Positions 48,545 through 59,575 of a stretch of 64,000 bases of DNA are shown here, piece by piece. The notes beneath the pieces were generated by a model. It was not told where the DNA came from. It made no database searches and worked only from the letters and a program-made list of their open reading frames with translations. The stretch covers positions 50,042,581 through 50,106,580 of the forward strand of contig OX442314.1 of the NCBI GenBank assembly GCA_949358305.1, read 5' to 3'. A program made the translations under genes and the position numbers. Position 1 is the first letter of the stretch; each line of letters begins with the position of its first letter. The DNA comes from Strigamia acuminata. Taxonomy: Eukaryota; Arthropoda; Chilopoda; Geophilomorpha; Linotaeniidae.

Positions 48545-48999
48545 GTAAGCACAAAAATCCTGTATCAAAAGTGCTATTTTATGAAAACAATTCCAAAGAC
48601 AACTACCACTTAGAATATGATACAACGAAATATTTAAAGTGTCATCAAATACAATTGCAGCCCTCGATAGCCGCAAAATTCTACAGAAAATTTTATTCCT
48701 TGCCAGAAATTATCCGATGTCAAATTTCGTAATTTGGTTCAGAAATAAAAAGTTAAGGAAATAGATTATCTTGATCGAGTTCGGTCCAGGCAGAGGTCGC
48801 TGGTAGCATCTTCGATTCCAATTATCATACGAGGGGTGGAATTAATTGAGAAATACTGGGCAGTTAAGAGCGTTCGATAACTCATTTCAACAAGAGAAGT
48901 ACAGTCAAACTTTGTTGTAATAAACCATGATATAACGAATTTTTTGTTATAATGAATACTTAAAAACGTTTTTTTTCTAGTTAACAATATCGATACAAA

Positions 49000-51900
49000 A
49001 TGGACACCCACAAACCACTTAGCTGGTTTGGAGTAGTTCAACAACTCAGAAAAAGAAAAATGCAACACATTGTTGGCACTGTCATGACGGAGCAATCGGA
49101 GATACCAGAATTCGTCAAATCTCTGAAAAACGTTTCAAAAAAGAAAAAAACAACTACATATGTGTTTGTCACATTACTCGCTGTCACTTTGGCAACGTGC
49201 GTTTACCAAACTGCGGATCGAATATTGCATTACCTGGATGAACCAACAGCAGTTGATGCACACTTCATTGAAACAACTCATGGTGTTTTCCCATATGTTT
49301 ATATTTACCCAAAAAATACACAAGAGATGTTCAATTTCGATGCAAAAATGCGTGGCAGTAAAGAGAAAATCAAATATTGTTATGGAAAAAGTACCTACAA
49401 CCTAGATCATTATAACCTCACTGACATTACAAAATATATGAGTGTACCCAGCTACATAACTGAGGCGCACTATGTGATGGTAAAGCTCCGCTTCTATTTC
49501 ATTCTCTTTTACAATAAATGAGCAATTCTTTTCAGGGAAAATCATGCATTAACCTGACAATTCAAAATTATGATCAAATTATTGTTCCCACTGCTCAAGT
49601 TTCAAGTCGTAAGTAAAAAACATCAACTAAAACAACACATTCATTATTTGTGAATTCATTTTTGTTTAGCATTGCGGCTGCCATACGGAAATTCAAATTA
49701 CAAGATGGTTATCAAACTAAAATATCCAGAAATATGCAAAAGAGAAAGTTTACCGGTATGTTTATAAGTTATAACTGATGCATTCTTAAAGTAACTTTGA
49801 CTAAACAACATAAACTGTTTAAATTTCTTGTGTTTATCTAACTCAAACGTTAACAGTCGATTTAGTCGGATTTAGTCGCAATGCAGACGTGCATGACATT
49901 TAAACAACAAAATATGTTTAACTGAATGCGCCTAGTGTTGTTAAAACTCCATAATTTTTGTCTATACTTTGATCAAATCCAAAAGAATCCTTTCTCTCAC
50001 TGGTCAAGCCATTTCACTTGACTAGAGATACAAAAAAAAGACCACATCATCAGAATTGCATTAGATGTCTAAACAACCTATTATTAGGAAATTGTTTGCT
50101 TTCGTGACAAAGCAACCAATAAACTAAACAAAAATGTATTATGAAATGCAAACAACATAAAACATTATTTTACAAATTAAAAAAAAAACATTTTATTCTG
50201 AAATACAATTAAAATTATATCATTGTAATAATTATAATACTCACAAAAAATTTAAAAATTATGGAACTACTTTTACTGGTGGTAGTACTACAGTTAGGAG
50301 TAATGACACTAGGCCAATGGGAGAAAGGCTTCTTTTTGATTTGATTGGAGTATAGTAGCTAGTAAACTCTACGTGCCATCGTCAAGAGGATCTGCTTATT
50401 CCATTGGTCATTTGGCAATTTACTACAGGCATACTCAAGTAAACAGCAAAAAATCCCAGTACCATGTTCATTTTCTTTTCCTGCAATAGACCCCTGGATA
50501 ATTGCATGGCCCCTACAAGAAGAGAGCTGAAAAGGAAGGACACTAGCCTGAAAACTTTGATTGGCCTAATTGGCCCTGGAACCTGTCAAAAATTTGACAC
50601 AGTATAAAATTTCAAATTTTTAGATCAATAACTGAATTATCGGTTCGAAAACTGAATTATCGGTTAGTAAACCGAATTTTCGGTTCGAAAACCGAATTTT
50701 CGGTTCGAAAACCGAATTTTCGGTTCGAAAAGCGAATTTTCTGTGAATGGCTGTGCAAAAAGGTGAGGCCCACCAACGATCCTGGCCTACGGACGAGTTT
50801 CAGGAAGTGGCGGCTGTGGATAATTGCATCTGTTTCAAACCATTGGCAAAGCAACTGCTAATTAAGCTTATGTTAAATGTTTATAAATTTAGTTTAGTCT
50901 ATCAATAATTGATGCACATGTTCTCTCCTTTTTCAGATAGTGATACATCCTTCAGCAGTCATTTATCACTATACATTCAACACTCCTCAAATTTATTTGA
51001 ATCTGGAATTAAAAACTATATTTAACATTTATGTTCAACAAGTAAGAAAGATTTTCAAGACCTTTAGCAAATATCACAATAGGTGGGTTCAAAATGAATG
51101 CACCTACGTTTCTGTTTACATAAACAGACAAAACATTCTGCTAAAACGGTCCTAATTATTTTTTTAATTAATTTTAAATCTAACGTGTAATAGTCTACGT
51201 GGCTATCATAATTTAATTTTAGCACTTTTTCTTGCAGTATCGTTTCATCAATACAAAGAAAAATCCTTGCGATAACAATTTACATGGCTGTTGGCTTCCT
51301 TGTATGCTGAAAAGAATTAATTGCCGGTACAGTTTTAAATTTTTAAAAAATCACAAATATTTTATAAACGATTGCTCTTAATTTATAAAAAGATCCTCAA
51401 TGATTGTTTATTCAGGCATTCGATAAAGCTACAAAATTTTCAGAGGGGCATAGTAGTTACTATGCCGCAATGTAGAACTACATCCCGGCAAGAATGGCGC
51501 TTGGAGTTGTGGTTGTTGTTGGTTGGTGTTTGCCATTAGTATTGGCTGAGGTGAAAGAAGTAATAAATATGTCTATGCGCATTGGTTATGTAGTTGATAA
51601 ATTGTTGATTCCCGGGGTTGTTTAAGCGCCATCTCTTGACAGGAAATGTTTGTGAGATTTGCTGTGAGCTTGTGGTTAGGTTAAGTTTGGGTTGTGAGAT
51701 TTGCCAACAATTGGAGTTCAATTTCCAATATTTGCGCTGGTTTATATTTCCTCTTAGGACGTAATTCTACATGAAAAACAGTTGTCTTATTCTTTTATGC
51801 AATAGTTAACTAACACACTGCAGTGACACTTCATTTCGATTTCAGATATCCATTTTATAACGCAAGAAGCCTACCGGAATGCAATAACACTTATTTAATA

Positions 51901-54900
51901 GACCATCGGGATAAATGGTTTTATGATTCGAAGACGTGCAAATGTCTTGACGTATGTGAAGAAACACAACTCAGCATCTACAGTGAACAAACACGTGATT
52001 CTGAGGGTGTTATCGACATTTCTATTGGAAACAATTACGTTCGTACATTGCAAGAACGACTTTCTTACGACATCGTCTCTCTGCTGTGTGATATTGGCGG
52101 AAACATCGGCCTCTACTTTGGAATGTCTTGTTTAATGCTCATTGAATTATTTGTCCACTACTGCAAAATGCCTTTCATCAAGTACAGAAACATGAAAAAC
52201 GAAAATTCTAAGTTGCGCGACAAAATTGAAGCAATGCTAGAAAAAAAGCAGAAACCAGCTGAGAAAAAGAATAAATTGAAAAACGCAGTGTTACTAATTC
52301 TCATTTTCATCTCAATTCACCAAGTTTACATTTCGATTAATTCTTATTTCGATTATCCTCTTGTCAAAGCAATCAAACTCGTAAAAGACAAAAAATTTAA
52401 TTTTCCATCCGTTACCTTTTGTGAAGATACTAAAGAAATAAGAATAGCTAAAGAGAAGTTAGCTGATCAGCAGCAAAGTCATCCTCGTCATTACCAGCTC
52501 GTTGATTTACTCCATTGGTCCACTAAATTTGCAATCAATCCACTCAAATTATGGAATGCTTCTTCAGCGTGTAAGAAACAAGACCTTTTTGGAGTAAGTG
52601 CAACTATAATTTTAAGTCAATTTGATCTAGGTATTTCAAGTAATGTAATACATGAAATCTGCGGTGGTTTTGGCGTCATTCTCCTTCTAAATGTCCCTGC
52701 GAATATCTTCACATGATAATTACAATTCAAACAACCGTTTCAGTTAAAGAATACTACCCGCACCCATGTGTATTGAACCGCATGTATTTTTTAATGTTAA
52801 AAAAAATAAAATGGTGAAATTCAAACCATAAAAAATGCTTCTAATCAAAACAAATTGTCACGGTCCTGACTTTAGACAGTAGAAATTTTCAAAATTTTAA
52901 GCGCATTTTTGCGCCTTTTCCCCTGATTTCTCTCCATTTATTAGAAACTCGTTTTAGTTCCTCCAAATAATTTTATTTTTTCCTAAATCCAAATTTATTA
53001 TTTTATTTTATATTATTTCCCTTATTTTTACCATTTATCATTAGCTTAGCCTGGTCAAGCTCACCCCCAACCAGACATTCATGAGAATTTTGCCATAAAT
53101 TGATATATTTGCACTCTAAAATTTACATATTTCCTTCTGACCACCTGTTTTCACCCCTATTTTCTTACGAAAATAGACTTGGCTGTGAACATGTGATCTG
53201 AGGTGACTTGTTTGACCAAATCATTAAGAACAAGTAGAATAATTTTCGCTTTCGACGAGTTAACATCTCCTGTCTCAACTGGAGGTTTCCTAGAGCGATT
53301 TATGTTGCGCATTAGCGCATACGGCCATTGTGCAGCCCGAATTCTCATGGTTGGCTACTTGACCATTACATTTATTATTTGCCCGTATTTTGCGTACAAA
53401 TTACTGGAGAAACGGCGTGTTCGACGGTCTTAATTCGTCAATACATTTTATACCATGACTGTGACTTCCTCCTCAACCTAGACATTTTGAATTGCATGTC
53501 GTCTCCAGTGTTGTATCGAACTAGAACTAATAGTTCGCGTTCGCGAACTTAGTTCGTAGTTCGCGAACTAAGAACGCGAACTAGTTCACCTTTTTTGAAG
53601 AACTTAAAAAACGAACGAAGTTCGTTTTTTTAACACGAACTAAGTTCTAGTTCGTTAATTAGTTCGTTCCTCCGACGTTATAGGTCACGGCCAATCATAG
53701 ACGATTTTTATAGTATAAAACGAGTGTAATTTCATTGAATAAAACAACTTGTGATTTTCTTCCCTGACTACTTGTTGCGTGCTTTATTGTTTTGGTGGAT
53801 TTGGCGGATTTGCAACAATAGTTTTCGTAATTCACTTTCGTAATCGCTTTTTCCGAGATCTGTTATCGTAATATGGAATAAATTTAATAATTTAATAATT
53901 TTTTACAGTAAATAAATGTCTTCTTCCAGTATAAAATGGTGTAAATAAAAATTTGAATTCAGAAAAAAAAAGTTTGTAAAGTGAACTGAACTAGAACTGA
54001 ACTAGAACTGAACTAGAACTTAGTTCACTTTGAGATTTTGGGGTGAACGGGAACTAGAACTAGTTCACTGAATTGAAAACGGTGATGAACGCGAACTAGA
54101 ACTAGTTCGCGATTTAGTGAACGAGATACAACACTGGTCGTCTCAATTGCGTGTTCATTTCATTATCGACGGTTCGACGACGTTGTCTGCGGTTCGGTAC
54201 CTGTGTGCGCGTACACCCAACGTTTGCGCGTGTCCAGGAGAAGAAATATTCTCTTCATAAGAGCGCTTAGCGAGTGACGACCAGTGTTGTGCGCGTTACC
54301 GTTACAGTAACGGCGTTACTGGTAACGACGTTACCGTTACGTAACTGTAACGGTAACGCGTTACTTGATTTGGCCATGTAACGGTAACGGTAATTTGTTA
54401 CTTTTTTTTGTAGTAACGGACGTTTATAGAACGTTACGTTACCGTTACAAACAAACAACAAACAATCGGTTATCCGAACAGCAGTAGGGAATTTTTTGAT
54501 CGATTGGTTGATCCATTTTTAATGTTTTTTGACGACTTTCACCTATTTCTAATCGGTTTTTAATGTTTTTTGAAGTTTTTTACCTATTTTTAATCGGTTT
54601 TCAATGTTTTTTGAAGTTTTTTACCTATTTCTAATCGGTTTTTAATGTTTTTTGAAGTTTTTTACCTATTTCTAATCGGTTTTTAATGTTTTTTGACAAT
54701 TTTCACCTATTTCTAATCGGCTTTTAATGTTTTTTGATGATTTTTCCCTATTTCTAATCGGTTTTTAATTTTTTTTGACGATTTTCACCTATTTCTAATC
54801 GGTTTTTAATGTTTTTTTTAATAGTTTTTAACAATTTTTGGTCAATTCTAATGTTTTTTAACAGTTTTTTAATAACTTTTATTTTTATATGCAGCAGTGT

Positions 54901-57782
54901 GTGCTTAAACCTAATGTTCGATTATCCGAAAATTCCGTTTTATGAACCCTCCTGTCCCCCATTATTCAATTCACAAAAAAAAACTAAAAAATCACATGTA
55001 AAACCGTAAGAGTTGAAAGGGGAAATTTTCGCAAATGTAACGGTAACGTAACGGTAATGTAACGGTAACGTAACGGTAATGTAACGGTAACGTAACGGTA
55101 ATGTAACGGTAACGTAACGATAACGGTAACGTGGGTATAAAAAATGTAACGGTAACGGTTGGTAACTAGTTACTTTTTTTGTCAAGTAACGGTAACGGTA
55201 ACTAGTTACCAAATTCCAGTAACGCACACAACACTGGTGACGACATTTTCCCTTAGAGAAGAACGATATTTTGGTCTCGATTCAAATATCAACGTTCGCC
55301 ATTTGCCGCGGCGCCCGAATTGAATCCTGCACCCATAAAATACAGATTTCACGAATAGACGCTGTCTTAACCTAGCTACCACCCCCGGCGAAGTATTAAG
55401 AGTTGCGGCGCCTGCAAACCTAAATTTTCTGGTTACACAAACCCTTGGAAATTCACAAATTTCCAGAACTATTGTTTAAAAGTCGAATACGACGGGACAA
55501 AATAAATGTAGCTTAAAGAAGAAACATTGGGCTTTATTTTTTTACAAATTTTTTTTTTAACTTTAATGGGCCAAAAGTTATGTCCATTTCAATTTGCGCT
55601 ACTTGGCACAAGTGTATTTGGTCACCACGCTAATTGCCTTAAGTGAGTTGGGCCGGCAGAAAAAGTTTAGTACCACATTCAAAAAATCACAACAACAAAA
55701 ACCGGTTATTTTATTTCAATACTTTGTTGGATAACCAAAATTTTGTATGTGATTGTGCAGGCCAAGTCAAAACCTAAATGTGATGGGTTTAAAACACTGA
55801 GCAATTGACTTGACTTTATGCTTTGAATCATTTTTCTGCTGAAATATCCATGTCAAAGGCAGTTCATCATCTGCAAATGGAAGCATAGCAATCCTCCAAT
55901 ACTTTTTTATAAGTATATTGGTCCATGATATTCTTATGTGAGCAATCACATAATTGCAATATGATGACAAAATAAAACTTATCCACATTTCATTTTAGTC
56001 TACTCTTTTTAGATGTTGATTGATTATAAGTTAAAGATTGCTGTTCAATGTACTTTCACTTACAAGACCTATTTTTATAGGGCAAAATAAACTGTGTCTC
56101 AACTGTATTTGGAATCTGCAATGAGTACAATCCAGGTAAAAAGAAATACTAAACACAATTATTATTTTTCTTTCATTTCTAAATTGTTACAGTTCTCCGA
56201 ACACATAGTACAACTTATCCCTTCTTAGTGCTTCGAGGGGAAAGAGCTATCAAGCGAGAAAGGAGAGTGTATCAAGCAGTAGGATTTTTGTGTTTTCAGT
56301 TTTCGTCGCAGTTGATTAATTAAATTAAATTTATTCCAGAGCTTCATTCAACCGCCGAATCAAACCTTTCACCCGAAATACATTTTTTACCTATCCACTC
56401 GGCGTGAAATTTTTATCGGCATTTCCCGTCAAACGGTAATGTTTGTAGCAGTTACAAAACCAACTGGAATTTACATGTTTATTCTTTTTAGTTGATTCGA
56501 GTAAATACTCCGAAAAGTCCATGTGCTGCAAATGATCAAGTTTCAGAATGCGAAGACAAATGTTATTCAGCTAAACTACAGCAACAACCATACAAATGCA
56601 AGTAAGTGTGTTCACAATACATTGGTTATCAACTATGGGTATAATTTACCAAATGGTGAAGAGCACTAAAAAATAGTAATGTAACAGACTTTGTAGAGTA
56701 CAGTACGCCTCAGCTGAGCAGTCTGGGCGGCTTGGCAATAATTAAACAATGACAATTGAACAGATGGACAACTAAACATGCTTACAAGTAGTTAGATGGA
56801 CAAACATAAAACCCACCATGTCAAATCCCAAGCAGATAATTTAATTAGTTATAATAACCACAAATAGAGAGATAGCCAAATACGTAGCTGACGCAAACAT
56901 GCGCAGAACAGCTGTCCATTGTTCAATCTAAGATGGAGCTATTTGATTGGTGGAAAATGTGACGAGGCACAAGCCACATGCACGGGTAGGTTGCGTGTGA
57001 ATCGGTTTGAATCGGATTCTTTAAAAATCCGATCCAATCCAAAAAATTTTGGGTGGATAAACCAATTATCCAATCCTATCCGAAAAAAATAGAGGCCCAT
57101 CCAATCCTATCCTCATTCAATTCAAACCGAGTGCGGATTGTGGATAGGATTGAGTCCCAAACGTCCAAACGCTCAAACTGATGAATTAAGTGAAAATGAC
57201 CATAAACTGATGAATTACGTGCAAAACTGACCAAAAAAAGTCAAAAAAAGTGGGAAAAAAACATAAAAATTTAAAATAAAGTGCATTTCAACTGATTTTT
57301 TTAATTTCGGATTATACGGATCGGTTTCGGTTTTCCCCTCCAATCGTATCCAGAATCTATGAATAAAATTTTGAATTATCCAATTCAATTAAAAAAAATT
57401 GGATGCAGGAAACATTAACTTATCCAAAATCTGTCCCGTTCTTAGATTGCCATTAATGGAAAAAAGTGAACTACCCCTTTGCTTGACTCAAGAAACGGCT
57501 AGACTGACTCACAAGATGTATTTGGAGACACAATTCAAAACGGATCCACAGAAAGACTGTTCCTGTCCTAAACACTGCAATGAGACAATCTTCATACCTT
57601 CATTAAGAAAAGTCAGAAATTCTGACAAAATATACGAATATATTTTTCTAATTGACAGCTACATTCGAGAAACAATTGAGGAAGAGAGAATAATTTCGCT
57701 TGTCAAATTGCTATGTCAAATTGGAGCCATTATTTCCATTTGGACCGGTCTCTCAATATTTGCTCTAATACAACATTTTTAA
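49000..57782 (+). CDS. DEG/ENaC sodium channel, two subunits fused in tandem
   Basis: Unit 1 exons: 49000-49479, 49536-49608, 49670-49755, 50937-51041, 51238-51326, 51846 onward; all GT-AG and in frame. It has a first membrane helix (TTYVFVTLLAVTLATCVYQT), a Cys-rich ectodomain (CDNNLHGCWLPC, CKCLDVCEE) and the pore helix LLCDIGGNIGLYFGMSCLML with the GxS filter at 52120-52128. The same exon continues without a stop through a charged linker of about 40 residues into a second subunit: membrane helix AVLLILIFISIHQVYISINS (52285 onward) and NFPSVTFC (about 52400-52423). Exon 6 ends at 52593 (or 52630). Later exons of unit 2: about 56193-56278, 56341-56440, 56493-56601 and 57446-57782, ending in a pore helix with GLS and a stop. 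A part between 52631 and 56192 is unresolved (candidate exon 52744-52813). Members of this family form trimeric, amiloride-type cation channels. Neither unit has the usual cytosolic His-Gly motif. Two separate genes are possible only if unseen splicing avoids the linker exon. Confidence 0.75.
50628..50745 (+). repeat. 20-bp minisatellite in a channel intron
   Basis: About six copies of aaaccgaattttcggttcga, period 20, each a near-perfect palindrome. It lies in intron 3, just after the point where the two segmental duplicates diverge. Confidence 0.9.
51327..51845 (+). other. Intron 5 of the channel gene
   Basis: Between exon 5 (donor gtacag at 51327) and exon 6 (acceptor tttcag at 51840-51845). 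No other gene is seen in it; the short minus-strand frame at 51536-51721 is unsupported. Confidence 0.6.
52129..52290 (+). other. Linker joining the two channel subunits
   Basis: In the exon-6 frame this reads from just after the GMS filter to the start of the second unit's first helix. After the end of the pore helix (about 52165) come about 40 residues dominated by Lys, Glu and Asn (RNMKNENSKLRDKIEAMLEK then KQKPAEKKNKLKN), probably cytosolic and partly helical. There is no stop codon in frame and no splice donor of good quality inside it. Confidence 0.8.
53506..54136. mobile_element. hAT MITE 1 (gttcgcgaac word array)
   Basis: 631 bases with terminal inverted repeats CAGTGTTGTATC...GATACAACACTG and an 8-base target duplication GTCGTCTC (53498-53505 and 54137-54144), diagnostic of hAT transposition. 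The interior ends are packed with gaactagaac, agttcgcgaact and similar words in both orientations. No transposase. Confidence 0.93.
54282..55236. mobile_element. hAT MITE 2 (gtaacg word array)
   Basis: 955 bases with termini CAGTGTTGTG...CACAACACTG and an 8-base target duplication GTGACGAC (54274-54281 and 55237-55244). Both ends are arrays of gtaacg/cgttac. The centre holds the 41-bp repeat. No transposase. Confidence 0.93.
54520..54830 (+). repeat. 41-bp tandem repeat inside hAT MITE 2
   Basis: About seven copies of a unit containing ttttaatgttttttgaag and acctatttctaatcgg, with a period of 41 in the regular part (54603 to 54644). T tracts recur about every 10 bases. Confidence 0.9.
55245..56160. 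other. Intronic, no exon recognised
   Basis: AT-rich sequence between MITE 2 and the first recognised unit 2 exon. No frame with channel-like residues was found here. Confidence 0.4.
56602..57445 (+). other. Last channel intron with a ggatt/aatcc word-rich block
   Basis: Donor gtaagt after 56601, acceptor ttcttag before 57446. From about 56990 to 57390 the words aatcc, ggatt, gatcc and atcgg recur densely in both orientations, like the hAT word arrays but without recognised ends. Confidence 0.6.
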
Positions 57783-58142
57783 CCAATTCTTAATACCTTC
57801 ACTCTTGCTCTTAAACCCTATTTGTTCAATGTGTATCTAAGATAAAATAAATCATCACTGACTTATATGCAGTTTCACATGAGCTTTTTACCACTGGGCA
57901 ATACAAATTTACCACATCTGAATGTATTTTTGTACACAAAAAATGATCATTCACTACAAACAAACCAATGCTTCTTTAAAGGCTTCACAATATGGAAATT
58001 TGATTACTATGAAATAATAATTGTAACTAAGCTTTCTTGTACTGCTTTTATTAATACAAGTCACCATTCGTACATTTATTGTCATCTCTTGTTTCATGAA
58101 GAAAAATATAATGCATACAGTGACTCATGTTTTTTACAATGA
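57783..58142 (+). other. 3' flank of the channel gene
   Basis: AATAAA at 57846-57851 is a likely polyadenylation signal. The 91-codon frame at 57867-58142 is unsupported. Confidence 0.5.
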
Positions 58143-58445
58143 ATGTTGCCTTTACTAGGTTTATTGTTGCCTTTACTAGGTTTATTGTTGCCTTTACTAG
58201 GTTTATTGTTGCCTTTAATAGGTTTATTGTTGCCTTTACTATGCTTGTTGTTGCCTTTACTAGGCTTATTGTTGCCTTTACTAGGCTTATTGTTACCTTT
58301 ACTAGGCTTGTTGTTGCCTTTACTAGGCTTGTTGTTGCCTTTACTAAGCTTATTGTTGCCTTTACTAGGCTTATTGTTGCCTTTACTAGGCTTATTGTTG
58401 CCTTTACTAGGCTTATTATTGCCTTTACTAGGCTTATTATTGTCT
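58143..58445 (+). repeat. 21-bp tandem repeat
   Basis: About 14 copies of ttgcctttactaggcttattg (early copies have ggttta), period 21. The two overlapping long frames are caused by a period divisible by three. Confidence 0.95.
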
Positions 58446-59575
58446 TTACTACAAAGTATTTTTTGTTGTCTTAACTAAATTTAATTAATTAATTTAATTA
58501 GTTTTCTTGCCAACTTTAGCCTATTGTTTTGGTCAAGAAAATGAGTGCAAATTCATTTCTTTCATCTCTAAATGTTTTTGTGTAAAATTGCACATCTATT
58601 TTCAACTCACCAATGTAAACTAAAAGATTTAAAAAAAAATTGATTGAAACACTTAAATGCTTGATGGAAATATGCGTTGAAATTACGTACCTATTTACAT
58701 TATGACGAACACGGTATTGTTTACGCGATATCATGCCAAATCCCACCGATAGATGGCGCTGACGTCCATAAGCGGCAAATTCGAATAGGATTTGTCACTT
58801 GATGTAAAGTCACATAAAATATAACTTTTATGTGATTTTAAGGCAGAGAGTCGACTTTATCTTATATTTATGGAAATAAATACAGATATTATGTTGTTTC
58901 GTGGTAACTCTGCAAAGTTACCTCAAAACTAGGTTTAGGGGATTAAATCTCCCCCTCGCACCTGCTCCAAGCGTGGACCCCCGCGGATCAAGTTGAAAGA
59001 CTTAATCCAAAAGTGTTCCTCGCTATCCAGTTCCTGTCCTGACCTAGCAGAGAGCTATGGCCTGTGTATCCAGTTCCTGTTGACCACCTGGACTGGAAAT
59101 GTGTCCTGAGTATCCCATCACTCTGACCAGTGATTGGAGGGATTCAGGGGACCACTGCTCTCATTGGAGCAATGGTCAAGCTATTGTCCACCATGAGTAT
59201 ATATTTCCTTGCAACAGGAAGTAGCTCGCTCTTGACCAGATATTTGACTATATGTTTTCTTGAGCCATTTCTACTACTCCGGTTGTCATGTTGATTGCGC
59301 AGACACTTGCTTGTCTGTTGATTGCGCAGTCAATGCCCCTTATACTGCGGGCCTATGACAACCTACATACGGCGTACACTTGACGTGGAGATGGGTGATA
59401 TGATGCCTCCATGTCCGGGTGCCCGATGACGGCTGTGTGGCCGTGAGGAGATCAGGTCGCGGCGATGAGTAGTAAGAATCCCGTCGGGCCGGATATAATT
59501 CAACAAGTGTTCCACAAGGCCTGCCAGTTACAGTAAACCACGGCTGCCGAACAGCGTGTCGAAAATGTAACATTA
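58446..59575. other. No gene recognised
   Basis: AT-rich sequence, then a moderately GC-rich block (about 58950-59570) with no recognisable protein; two agttcctgt stretches near 59025 and 59065 repeat. A small hairpin (cacataaaa...ttttatgtg) lies near 58811-58836. Confidence 0.4.

Larger units (their letters stand above)
46480..50450 (+). repeat. Segmental duplication, right copy (5' half of the DEG/ENaC gene)
   Basis: Partner of 26200-31014. Here the sequence continues past the breakpoint (aaacagcaaa then aaatcccag) into the rest of the channel gene, so this is probably the parent locus. Confidence 0.92.
52814..56192 (+). other. Large channel-gene intron(s) with two hAT MITEs
   Basis: Most of this stretch is the MITEs at 53506-54136 and 54282-55236 and AT-rich sequence. 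An exon completing the first third of the unit 2 ectodomain should lie here or just upstream but was not identified with confidence. A 76-codon frame at 53203-53433 is unrecognised. Confidence 0.5.

Noticed and set aside
48475-48732. 85-codon ORF conserved in both duplicates (also 29040-29297)
   Set aside because: Conservation is explained by the near-identical duplication; the frame crosses a likely splice donor and shows no known domain, so it was not called as a gene.
58127-58478. Two long overlapping frames of Leu-rich repeats
   Set aside because: The 21-bp period is divisible by three, so open frames are expected from the repeat alone.
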